Source: WRGT01 sp964450405
Lineage (GTDB): Bacteria; Spirochaetota; UBA4802; UBA5550
Reading direction: 5' to 3'
Assembly (NCBI GenBank): GCA_964450405.1
Contig: CAYVCQ010000010.1
Span: forward strand, 1-64,000
Length of the DNA stretch: 64,000 nucleotides
The translations under genes and the position numbers were made by a program. The notes beneath the pieces are model-generated. The model had not been told where the DNA came from. It did not search any database and saw nothing but the letters and a program-made list of their open reading frames with translations. Below are positions 18,202-25,970 of this stretch, piece after piece. Position 1 is the first letter of the stretch; each line of letters starts with the position of its first letter.

Positions 18202-18906
18202 GTGAAGAAGAGTCTTTCAATAAAACTAATTATTTTTATCATGATCAGCTATCCGGTATTTGCAAACGGGAAAGAAAATCCCTCGGATGAATTTGTAATA
18301 GGTAAGATTGAATTCATCGAGAAAAGCGGAAAAGAGGGAATTGTAGTATTAAACTCTCCGGATAAAGCATATCTTTTAAATAAAGGCGTACTCCTTGTTA
18401 TAAAAAGAGGTAATGAAAATATTATTCTTAAAGCAGATGATGTTGATGGAAAATATCTGAGATGTGTCGTAACCAGTCCTGCAGCCGGAACTCTGTTAAA
18501 CGCCGGTGAAAATGTGTACTATTCCGATTCATTAAACAGCAGCATAAAATATAGAGATGCAAAAAAAATTCTGCTGCAGATGATAAAACTCTACGAAAAC
18601 TTTATTCTGAAAATAGAATCAACAGAGGATCCAAAATTAATAGCCGATGCTGTGAAAAATTTTTCCCTTGAGCTTGACAAGCTGATCCCCGAAATGAAGA
18701 GAATGAACAGTAAATACCCGGAACTTGAAAAGTTTAATATATCGGCGCCGGCGGAACTTCAGAATGAATCTGCAATGCTTGAGGTACTTGAAGTGCGGCT
18801 AAGAGATGCATTCTTCAAAGTAAAAATATACGGCTCGGATGAAAACGTAAAGAAAGCGACAGAGGATCTGCAGAAGATTCTTTCAAAAATAAACAGCAGC
18901 AGGTGA
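18202..18906 (+). CDS. Exported protein of unknown function
   Basis: 234 residues, GTG start, with AGGAG at 18192-18196 placed correctly. A classical signal peptide is present (KKSLSIKLIIFIMISYPVFA, cleavage after VFA). The mature part has a beta-rich first half (IVVLNSPDKAYLLNKGVLLV; ILKADDVDGKYLRCVV) and a helical second half (DAKKILLQMIKLYENFILKI; LEKFNIS; ATEDLQKILSKI). No family recognised. Its stop overlaps the GTG of the next gene by 4 bases, so the two are translationally coupled. Confidence 0.75.
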   Translation: MKKSLSIKLIIFIMISYPVFANGKENPSDEFVIGKIEFIEKSGKEGIVVLNSPDKAYLLNKGVLLVIKRGNENIILKADDVDGKYLRCVVTSPAAGTLLNAGENVYYSDSLNSSIKYRDAKKILLQMIKLYENFILKIESTEDPKLIADAVKNFSLELDKLIPEMKRMNSKYPELEKFNISAPAELQNESAMLEVLEVRLRDAFFKVKIYGSDENVKKATEDLQKILSKINSSR

Positions 18907-19475
18907 AGATGGAGTTCCTTGGAAATATATTTTATTATCTTAAAACCAATCCCCGGGCAAGTGACTGGGGATTTTATACTGCAGTGATTTTCACATTGCT
19001 GATCTACCGGAAACTCCGGCTCGGGAGATGGAGGAGGATACTTAAAAGATCTGTCGAATACCATATTTTTCATCTGTCATCAGTAAGTAAAGACCCCGCA
19101 GTGGATGAAAAGAGCCGTGAACTCGCACAGGCTCTTTTCTGGGGAGTTACAAAACTGCTTCCGCTCGACATTGAAGGGGGTAGAGGAGGGAAAGCTCTAA
19201 TGAGGTCTTTTCTCGGAGATAAAACCGCTCTCAATACATGCGGTACAGTGTATTATCAGTGTGCAAGGAATTACAGATATATAGACAGAATAATTATAAA
19301 ACTTAATGATACTCTTGTAAGTACTTTCTACAGAATCTATCTTCTGGAGTCGTATCTCTCTATCATTGCAATATTGTATATGGATTTTACTCTTCTTGTG
19401 TATATGATTACCAGACCCGAAAGCGGAACCGGAAGGTTATTTCTTGAGATGCGGGGAGAGAGTTCCGGCTCATAA
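18903..19475 (+). CDS. Small membrane protein of unknown function
   Basis: 190 residues (GTG start; an ATG two codons later is an alternative). A first membrane helix lies at about 21-37 (WGFYTAVIFTLLIYRK) followed by a basic stretch (LRLGRWRRILKR), so most of the protein is probably cytoplasmic. A second hydrophobic segment lies at about 150-168 (LSIIAILYMDFTLLVYMI). The middle contains LFWGVTKLLPLDIEGGRGGK. No family recognised. It overlaps the exported-protein gene by 4 bases and presumably works with it at the inner membrane. Confidence 0.7.
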   Translation: MKMEFLGNIFYYLKTNPRASDWGFYTAVIFTLLIYRKLRLGRWRRILKRSVEYHIFHLSSVSKDPAVDEKSRELAQALFWGVTKLLPLDIEGGRGGKALMRSFLGDKTALNTCGTVYYQCARNYRYIDRIIIKLNDTLVSTFYRIYLLESYLSIIAILYMDFTLLVYMITRPESGTGRLFLEMRGESSGS

Positions 19476-19838
19476 AAAATAATACCTTGACAATGAATGA
19501 ATTGTGTGTCAAAATAAAATAGTCATTAAAAGCCTCAAACTATAGCAGTAAATAAATCAGGTAGATGATTGTCATTTTGAAACTGTTTCCTAAAAAAATA
19601 GTTTTTTTATTATTAAATTGAATTGTATTTTAAAAAAAATTAACTCAGCTCCTTCGAAATGACAAAGCTCAAAGTATTCAATCTACTCTGTTATTGTATT
19701 ATAGGGAGTTTCTAAAACTCAATTTTTTTGGGGCAAAAGGGACTCAGGTCCTTTATGAGCTCTGCAGGGCTCACTGCGGTTTTAAAAACGGATTTTTGTA
19801 ACCGTCTAAAAAAATGTTCAGGAATTGAAATAGTCCAG
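19476..19838. other. Intergenic region with a TCATTTCGAA-type inverted-repeat element
   Basis: 363 bases. TTGTCATTTTGAA (19569-19581) and TTCGAAATGACAA (19653-19665) bound an inverted repeat of the family also seen at 62048-62145. From 19726 to about 19800 there is a second repeated patch (GCAGGGCTCACTGCGG, AAACGGATTTTTG) related to 30130-30175. The coding frame of the next gene is open through this patch, which is why its start is set downstream. Confidence 0.6.
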
Positions 19839-21260
19839 ATGAAAATAAAAAGTGTTAAAAAAGATATTCTGATAGTTGAAGATCAGCTGATTATAGCGAT
19901 GGATCTAAAACTGACACTGGAGGGACTTGGATACGGAGTAATAGGCATCGCCGGAACGGCTGAGGAATGCTTTCTCTATTTCGAAAATGAGAAACCTGAT
20001 CTGGTTTTAATGGATATAATGCTCTCGGGAAATATTGATGGTATATCCGCCGCCGAGATGATTCATAAAAAATTTGATGTTCCGATAATCTATCTTACAG
20101 CTCACTCCGATGAGAACTCGCTTCTCAGGGCAAATCTTACCGGCCCTTACGGATACATCGTCAAACCGATTGAAGAGAGGGATCTTTATACTTCAATAGA
20201 GATTGCTCTACATAGATTCAGTGTAGATAAAGAACTTAAAAAAAATGAAATAAAATATAGAACTCTTTTTGAACAGTCGCTTGATCCGATTTTTATTGCC
20301 GATGAATCAGCTCTGATTATTGATGCCAATCAGGCAATGATTGATCTTTTCGAGTATCCTCTTCAGGGTATACTCGGGCATAATGCATCTGATTTTTTTT
20401 ACGACTTCAGCGAGTATGAGGCATTAATTTATCTTGCCGTTGAAAGAGGAGTTGTCAGTGATTTTGAATGCCGGATGAAATCAAAGTCAGGAAAAATCAT
20501 GGATGTACAGATTACTCTAAAAAAATATGATTACAGTAAGGAGCAGGGCGGAGGCTATCAGGGTATCATCCGCGATATTACACAGTATAAATTGTACTTT
20601 GAAGAACTTATTAGATCAAGGCAGGAGCTTCGAAATCTTACATCGCACGTCGAGTCTCTTAGAGAGAAAGAAAGAACTGACATTGCAAGGGAAATTCACG
20701 ATGTACTGGGGCAGTCACTCACGGCACTTAAGATTGATCTCTCATGGATGAGAAAAAAGCTGAACCCCAAAGAGACGGAACTTCTTGATAAAACGGCGGT
20801 GATGGACGGGCTTATCAATGATGTAATTGTAACTGTAAGGAGGCTTTCTGCACATTTAAGACCGGGTATACTTGACGACCTTGGTCTTGCAGCGGCTATT
20901 GAATGGCAGAGTGATGAGTTTAAAAAAAGAACCGGTTATACCTGCAATGTAAATTGTGAAGATATTCCGGGAATCTCCGAAGATAAGGCTGTTGCCCTTT
21001 TCAGAATTTTCCAGGAGTCTCTTACAAATATTATAAAGCATTCAAATGCTGACCGGGTAGATATATCTCTCGGTAAGCAAAATGAAAATATTGAAATGAG
21101 AATAAAAGATAATGGCCGCGGTTTCAGCAGCGAAAATCTTACTAATAAGGGTTCATTTGGAATAATTGGAATGCGGGAAAGGGTAAAATCTTTTAATGGT
21201 ACACTGGATATTTCAGGAACAGAAGATGGTGTATCGGTACATGTGCTGATACCGATGTAG
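19839..21260 (+). CDS. Receiver-PAS-histidine kinase (NarX/DesK-type HisKA_3)
   Basis: About 473 residues. An N-terminal CheY-like receiver starts DILIVEDQLIIAMDLKLTLE with phosphoacceptor Asp in LVLMDIMLSG. A PAS domain follows (YRTLFEQSLDPIFIADESAL) and then a HisKA_3 dimerisation helix with His in REIHDVLGQSLTALKIDL. The HATPase domain has N-box QESLTNIIKHSNADR and G-box DNGRGF / GSFGIIGMRERV. It phosphorylates a NarL-type regulator, almost certainly the gene 13 bases downstream. An open frame extends upstream to 19728, but that stretch is repeat sequence; the Met at 19839 fits the receiver start. There is no membrane segment, so sensing is cytoplasmic and it can itself receive phosphate. 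Confidence 0.9.
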   Translation: MKIKSVKKDILIVEDQLIIAMDLKLTLEGLGYGVIGIAGTAEECFLYFENEKPDLVLMDIMLSGNIDGISAAEMIHKKFDVPIIYLTAHSDENSLLRANLTGPYGYIVKPIEERDLYTSIEIALHRFSVDKELKKNEIKYRTLFEQSLDPIFIADESALIIDANQAMIDLFEYPLQGILGHNASDFFYDFSEYEALIYLAVERGVVSDFECRMKSKSGKIMDVQITLKKYDYSKEQGGGYQGIIRDITQYKLYFEELIRSRQELRNLTSHVESLREKERTDIAREIHDVLGQSLTALKIDLSWMRKKLNPKETELLDKTAVMDGLINDVIVTVRRLSAHLRPGILDDLGLAAAIEWQSDEFKKRTGYTCNVNCEDIPGISEDKAVALFRIFQESLTNIIKHSNADRVDISLGKQNENIEMRIKDNGRGFSSENLTNKGSFGIIGMRERVKSFNGTLDISGTEDGVSVHVLIPM

Positions 21261-21273
21261 TGTGGAGAGAATA

Positions 21274-21909
21274 ATGATAAAAATCGTAATAGCAGATGAT
21301 CATGAAATAGTAAGGGCCGGATTAAAGCAGATAATATCTGATGATGAGGATATGGAGGTTATTGGAGAATCTAATAACGGAGAAAATCTCATTGAGCTTG
21401 TTAAGAAAAATGATTACGATGTGGTTCTTCTCGATCTTAAGATGTCCGGAATAAGCGGTATCGATGTCATTAAACATATAAAGGCGATAAAACCAGACCT
21501 GCCTATAATTGTGCTGAGTATGCATGCTGAAGATCAGTATGCGGTGCGTACAATAAAAGCTGGAGCTTCGGGGTATCTGACAAAGGAAACAGCCGCTGAA
21601 AATCTTATCTCTGCAGTAAGAAGGGTGGTGGGTGGAGGGAAATATATCAGTCCCACACTAGCCGAAACATTAGCCGACAGTGTCGCAGGAGGCGGAGTTG
21701 ACCTCCCGCACGAAAAGCTCACAGATCGAGAGTTTCAGGTAATGTGTATGATCGCATCGGGAAAAACAGTTACAGATATAGGCTCAATACTGTTCTTAAG
21801 TGTAAAGACAATCAGCACCTACCGCCAGAGGATTCTTGAGAAAATGAATTTAAAGAATAATTCAGAACTTACCCATTACGCAATTAAAAACAACCTTCTC
21901 GATATGTAG
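21274..21909 (+). CDS. NarL/LuxR-family response regulator
   Basis: About 211 residues. Receiver domain: IKIVIADDHEIVRAGLKQII, phosphoacceptor Asp in VVLLDLKMSG, Lys in YLTKETA. C-terminal LuxR helix-turn-helix: LTDREFQVMCMIASGKTVTD then SVKTISTYRQRILEKM. It is the cognate output of the kinase at 19839. The ATG at 21274 has GGAGAG upstream; a GTG at 21262 is less likely. Target promoters cannot be read from the window. Confidence 0.93.
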   Translation: MIKIVIADDHEIVRAGLKQIISDDEDMEVIGESNNGENLIELVKKNDYDVVLLDLKMSGISGIDVIKHIKAIKPDLPIIVLSMHAEDQYAVRTIKAGASGYLTKETAAENLISAVRRVVGGGKYISPTLAETLADSVAGGGVDLPHEKLTDREFQVMCMIASGKTVTDIGSILFLSVKTISTYRQRILEKMNLKNNSELTHYAIKNNLLDM

Positions 21910-22066
21910 TCCTTTGTCCTACAAGCTGTAGGACAAACATAAACTTCTCCCCCTATCTTTGTCTTACCTTTAAAATAGCAAATAACCTGATATTAATTAG
22001 CCTTTGTCCGATTGAGTTATTTTTCCTTATGTGATAAATATTGTTCATGATTGAGAAGGGAAAAAT

Positions 22067-22426
22067 ATGAGAGTACTTGTTGTTGATGATTCCTCTCTTA
22101 TACGTGGAAGAATCCTTTCAATGCTTTCGTCTTTTGAAGGTGTAAGTGTTCTTGGTATTACAGGTGATGAGGATTGGAGTCTCATCGGTGGATTAAGGCC
22201 GGATTTCGTTATTCTTGATATAAAACTCACAAACAGAAGCGGTGTTGATATTCTCAGGAAAATGAAAAAATTATGTCCATGTATGCCGATTGCAATGCTC
22301 AGCAACTATTTTGACAACTATTACATAAATAAGTGCAAAGAGTATGGAGCCGATTACTTTTTTGATAAGTCAAATGACTTTGAACAGCTTGCTAATACTA
22401 TAATTGATTATAAAAAGCTGCATTAA
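22067..22426 (+). CDS. CheY-like single-domain response regulator
   Basis: 119 residues, only a receiver domain. The acidic pocket VVDDSSLI, phosphoacceptor Asp in FVILDIKL, Ser in AMLSN and Lys in FFDKSND are present, so it should be phosphorylatable. There is no output domain. GAAGGG precedes the ATG. It is followed after 22 bases by a STAS protein and then a histidine kinase, so it may carry phosphate within this cluster. Confidence 0.9.
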   Translation: MRVLVVDDSSLIRGRILSMLSSFEGVSVLGITGDEDWSLIGGLRPDFVILDIKLTNRSGVDILRKMKKLCPCMPIAMLSNYFDNYYINKCKEYGADYFFDKSNDFEQLANTIIDYKKLH

Positions 22427-22448
22427 TTCATAAAAACGGGGGGAATTT

Positions 22449-22709
22449 ATGAGCTGTGATTTTATCGAAGGTGTGGAGTTTGAAAATAGTTCGGAATTTT
22501 TCAGAAGAGTAAGAAGCATCGGCTGTAATGACGGGCAGCTTGTTTTTGACTTTACCAGACTTGAGACATTTGAACCCGGCCTTATAAAAACTATAGCTAT
22601 AGCTCAGAGATTTGCCATGCTTGATAATAAGAAAATCATTTTTAAAGGAATTCCTAAGGAAACCATGGATCTTCTGGAAACTAAGACTAATGTTGCCGTT
22701 GCTTTTTAA
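22449..22709 (+). CDS. STAS-domain protein without the phosphorylatable serine
   Basis: 86 residues, a whole STAS/MlaB-like domain: QLVFDFTRLETFEPGLIKTI then AMLDNKKIIFKGIPKETMDL. Where anti-anti-sigma factors have D-S-S-G-L this has FEPGL, so the usual phosphoserine is missing. It is therefore more MlaB-like or a docking module than a classical partner-switch protein. GGGGGAA precedes the ATG. It sits between CheY-like and histidine kinase genes. Confidence 0.75.
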   Translation: MSCDFIEGVEFENSSEFFRRVRSIGCNDGQLVFDFTRLETFEPGLIKTIAIAQRFAMLDNKKIIFKGIPKETMDLLETKTNVAVAF

Positions 22710-22777
22710 TTTAAATATACAAGAATCTTATTGACATCCTGAATATTTCATGCCAAAAAAATCAACCGGTATGGAAT

Positions 22778-24631
22778 ATGAAAAAACTAAAATTTATAAT
22801 AACATTCGCTGTTTTATTGTTTTCAGGCTTTCTGATATATTATTTCAGATTTACGCCCGGGGACGATAACCTTTTCACTCATCTATTCTATATCCCGATA
22901 ATTCTAACAGCATTCTGGTGGCAGTACCGGGTAATTCCGGTTATTCTGTATCTTGTAGTTTCACTTCTGGCTGCTGATTTTTTCTCCGGTAAAACCTTTC
23001 TAATAAGTCATGATCTTATCCGTTCCTTATCTTTTTGTATTGTGGGGATGACTGTTTCATATCTGAGATATATTCAGAAGGGGCAGATTCATCTGCAGAT
23101 ATACAGGGATATTCTATATTCTATTCAGGAAGCAGTTATAATTATTGATAAATCATTTAATATTATTTTAACGAATGATTCTTTTAACAGGGTTTTTAAC
23201 TCAACGAAACAGGATATCAGCAATGTTTATCTGCTTTTGAATAATGACCTCAAGATGAAAGAGTTTCAGGAGAATGCATTAAGAAGTTTTTGCGGAGAGA
23301 GTGTCTTTATGGGGGTCTATCTCCATGATGATCATATGGAAGGTAATTATTATCTGATAAACTTTTATCCTCTAAAAACTGAATCCGGAATAAATAATCT
23401 TATTTTAAGCTTCCGGGATATCAGCGAACAGAAAAGAAATGATGCCCTTCAGAAAAAAGCTTCCGAAAGGCAGAGAATATCCATTGAAGTTCTTGAGCTC
23501 ATCAACAGAAAAAAAACCGACTCCGATCTTATCAATGACATCCTGAATTTAATTCGTGGTAAAACAGGAATTGATGCCCTGGTTATAAATCTTAAAGCAG
23601 GAGATCAATACTGTAAATTCGCATCTTTGAGTTTACTTGAAAATTTAAAGGGCTCCGGAAATGACATCACCCGTAAATCAGAACCGGAAACTACTAAGAA
23701 TCAGGTAATAACGGGTCTTGATATGTCTTTCTGCAGGGAGATTGCCGGAGATGAACTTTTCTGGACAAATAATTTTAATCAGTTCTCCATAGAGTCAATG
23801 GACAAATTCAAAGGTTCCCTGGTGTTTGAGAATTTTCTTTCATGTGCTGTTATCCCTCTAAAAAATGAAAATGAAGTTACAGGATACTTTATGCTTCTTG
23901 ATAGGAGAGAGGATTTTTTTGATAACGAGCTTATTGTGTTTTATCATGGAATTGTTGAGAGTATTGAAATAGCTCTTAATAGAATCGGATATGAATTAAA
24001 TCTTAAAAATATAATTCACGAGAAGGAGCTTCTGATAAAAGAAGTTCATCATAGAGTAAAAAACAATATGCAGGTGATCATCAGTCTAATAAGCCTGCAG
24101 GCTTCACGTCAGAGTGATGATAAACTTCGTGATATACTTAATGAGTGTCAGAACCGTGTAAGAACAATGGCATTGGTTCACGAAAAGTTATACAGCAGCG
24201 ATAATTTCACATCTATCAATATTAACGCATATATGAAAAGTCTGGTCCCCATGCTTATGACGTCATATAGAGTTGATAAAACAAAAATTGCAATTGAGAT
24301 TGATGCCCTGGATACTTTTTTCAGCCTGAATACCGCTATTCCTCTAGCGCAGCTGGCTAACGAAGTTCTGTCAAATGTATTTAAACACGCATTTGTTAAT
24401 GGACGCGAGGGGGAGGTTAAAATATTTCTTAAACCGGATAACACAGTAAAAGACAGGTATGTTTTAACAATTTCCGACAATGGAGTTGGATTACCTGAAT
24501 CTGTTGTCTATCCTCAAAAAGGGAATCTCGGCTTTCAGCTTATAGATGCACTTGCCAAGCAGCTGAGGGGGAAAATAACCTTCACAAACGACAATGGAGT
24601 TACCATAGAAATCATATTCAGCGATAATTAA
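22778..24631 (+). CDS. Membrane sensor histidine kinase (PAS-GAF-HisKA_2)
   Basis: 617 residues. Several hydrophobic helices occupy about 5-105. A PAS domain follows (YRDILYSIQEAVIIIDKSFN, then ISFRDIS-like LILSFRDISEQKRND), then a GAF-like segment at about 225-400. The phosphoacceptor helix is HisKA_2 (KELLIKEVHHRVKNNMQVII, His in EVHHRVKNN), followed by an HWE-like region and HATPase with LANEVLSNVFKHAF and ISDNGVGLPE. Such kinases often signal to single-domain receivers such as the one at 22067. Its start codon at 22778 lacks a strong Shine-Dalgarno but sits 68 bases after the STAS gene. Confidence 0.9.
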   Translation: MKKLKFIITFAVLLFSGFLIYYFRFTPGDDNLFTHLFYIPIILTAFWWQYRVIPVILYLVVSLLAADFFSGKTFLISHDLIRSLSFCIVGMTVSYLRYIQKGQIHLQIYRDILYSIQEAVIIIDKSFNIILTNDSFNRVFNSTKQDISNVYLLLNNDLKMKEFQENALRSFCGESVFMGVYLHDDHMEGNYYLINFYPLKTESGINNLILSFRDISEQKRNDALQKKASERQRISIEVLELINRKKTDSDLINDILNLIRGKTGIDALVINLKAGDQYCKFASLSLLENLKGSGNDITRKSEPETTKNQVITGLDMSFCREIAGDELFWTNNFNQFSIESMDKFKGSLVFENFLSCAVIPLKNENEVTGYFMLLDRREDFFDNELIVFYHGIVESIEIALNRIGYELNLKNIIHEKELLIKEVHHRVKNNMQVIISLISLQASRQSDDKLRDILNECQNRVRTMALVHEKLYSSDNFTSININAYMKSLVPMLMTSYRVDKTKIAIEIDALDTFFSLNTAIPLAQLANEVLSNVFKHAFVNGREGEVKIFLKPDNTVKDRYVLTISDNGVGLPESVVYPQKGNLGFQLIDALAKQLRGKITFTNDNGVTIEIIFSDN

Positions 24632-24796
24632 TCCGGGGGATCAATTCCATTTATTTGATTTTTTTCGCCACCACCATCGCCACCATCATTATCATCTTTT
24701 AATCACCAATTACCAACAACCTGATCACTTCTCTATCTCCTGTTTTTCCGGAGGGCCAGAGCATGAGATAGATTTGCCAATAAAAAACATTAGCTC

Positions 24797-24854
24797 ATCC
24801 CGGAATGTTGGGATAATTGACATTACTATATCCCCCTGTCCCCCGGAGGAGGCA
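24797..24854 (-). repeat. Dispersed GCCCCCTCCGGGGG repeat, inverted copy
   Basis: ATCCCGGAATGTTGGGATAA, then ATCCCCCTGTCCCCCGGAGG and AGGCAC, reads as the reverse complement of the repeat at 69-138 with a few changes. Together with 25037-25106 it brackets about 180 bases. Confidence 0.65.
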
Positions 24855-25036
24855 CGCAAGACGGAAATTATTAGTGAATTTATGAATCATAAAAAGAATA
24901 TGATAGATACAGGGATGAATTCCTGATGAGTATTGGAGTCGATACATTGCGGATTAAAGATGAAGATGTAGTAAATAATATTGGAATTGTAAAAATATGA
25001 TAAGAATAAAACTAGCAGCGATATAACTGATATACC

Positions 25037-25106
25037 CGGTGCCCCCTCCGGGGGATAGGGGGCAGTAAGGTTTGAATTAAATTAATTATTATCCAAACAT
25101 TCCGGA
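25037..25106 (+). repeat. Dispersed GCCCCCTCCGGGGG repeat, copy 2
   Basis: Matches 69-138 at 68 of 70 positions. It starts with CGGTGCCCCCTCCGGGGG and ends with ACATTCCGGAAA. It lies between the histidine kinase and tetR. Confidence 0.85.
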
Positions 25107-25197
25107 AAAAGCCAAAACTTTTATATGAGATTATTACACATAATGTCAAAAATATTTACACAATGGCAAGTAAATATGTATAAACATGTTAAATATG

Positions 25198-25256
25198 TTG
25201 ACATTTTTACTGTAAGTTATAAATACTACTGATAGTAGCAATAATACTAATAGTAT
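25198..25256 (+). promoter_or_regulatory. tetR promoter with two operator-like palindromes
   Basis: TTGACA (25198-25203) is a consensus -35 box, with AT-rich -10 candidates near 25218-25225 (TATAAATA). Immediately downstream are two palindromes, CTACTGATAGTAG (25226-25238) and ATACTAATAGTAT (25244-25256). They share the core TACT-N-ATAGTA and their centres are 18 bp apart. The position over the transcription start predicts repression, most simply autoregulation by the TetR protein encoded 18 bases later. Confidence 0.6.
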
Positions 25257-25273
25257 CGTTAATTTGATGGATT

Positions 25274-25933
25274 ATGATGGAGAAGAGAAATAAATTAAAG
25301 GCCCGGAAGAGCAGGGAGCAGCAGCAGAAAGTTGATGATATATTAAAGGCCGCAAAACTGGTTTTTTTTAAGAAGGGTTTTCTTAAAACAACAATGGATG
25401 AAATAGCCTTTGAAGCAGCTCTAAGTAAACCGACCATCTATAAATTTTTTCCGACGAAAGAGGATCTCTATTTTTCTCTCATTGTTCCTGTAATAAAAGA
25501 GACTCTCCATGATATGGAGGAGGTCAATCTTCAGATGCAGCTGAATATGTACAGAACTGGTGCTGATGTAATAAAGGCTGTAGTAAATGTTTTTTTTAAG
25601 AAGTACAGGGCAGAGCCGGATATTTTCAGAATTGGTCAGATTTACCAGCAGGCCGGTATGCTCTGGAATCTTGATAATCATATTGAGGATTCGATAACCG
25701 GTGCATCAAAAGAGGTTATGGAAGAGATGAGAAGTCTTTTTGATACATCGGTGAGTCGTGGTTTGATTAGAAATGTGGATCGTCACAAGCTTGTTGATAT
25801 TCTTATAGGATCATTATTCGGAGTGGTTCAGCTTCAGGACAGTAAGTCCAGAAGAAGCAGTTCTCCAATTGATGTAGAAGCCATTATAAACATGACTGTT
25901 GAACTTTTTTTGAGCGCAGTTGTACTTAAATAA
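25274..25933 (+). CDS. TetR/AcrR-family transcriptional regulator
   Basis: 219 residues. The N-terminal HTH is VDDILKAAKLVFFKKGFLKT and ALSKPTIYKFFPTKEDLY, the standard TetR_N signature. The C-terminal ligand domain is helical with VKAVVNVFFKKYRAEPDIFR. It lies 37 bases before a CoA-transferase gene and likely controls it. A very basic N-terminal extension (KRNKLKARKSREQQQKVDD) is typical of DNA contacts. The tandem palindromes in its promoter are the probable operator. The ligand is unknown but an acyl-CoA or fatty acid would fit the neighbour. Confidence 0.92.
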   Translation: MMEKRNKLKARKSREQQQKVDDILKAAKLVFFKKGFLKTTMDEIAFEAALSKPTIYKFFPTKEDLYFSLIVPVIKETLHDMEEVNLQMQLNMYRTGADVIKAVVNVFFKKYRAEPDIFRIGQIYQQAGMLWNLDNHIEDSITGASKEVMEEMRSLFDTSVSRGLIRNVDRHKLVDILIGSLFGVVQLQDSKSRRSSSPIDVEAIINMTVELFLSAVVLK

Positions 25934-25970
25934 AATATAGACTTCACAATAAACTTAAAGAGGTAGCTGG

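Larger units (their letters stand above)
24632..25273. other. 642-base intergenic region with two oppositely oriented repeat copies
   Basis: Holds an inverted copy (24797-24854) and a direct copy (25037-25106) of the GCCCCCTCCGGGGG repeat, a His-codon-like low-complexity patch (CCACCACCATCGCCACC near 24670), and the tetR promoter with operators at its right end. No gene was seen. Confidence 0.6.

Noticed and set aside
18066..18290. 74-codon frame before the exported protein
   Set aside because: It overlaps the well-supported GTG-start gene at 18202 in another frame and has no Shine-Dalgarno.
11065..22709. A complete partner-switching module from the SpoIIE phosphatase and the STAS protein
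   Set aside because: The genes are 9 kb apart, no RsbW-type kinase is present and the STAS protein lacks the phosphorylatable serine.
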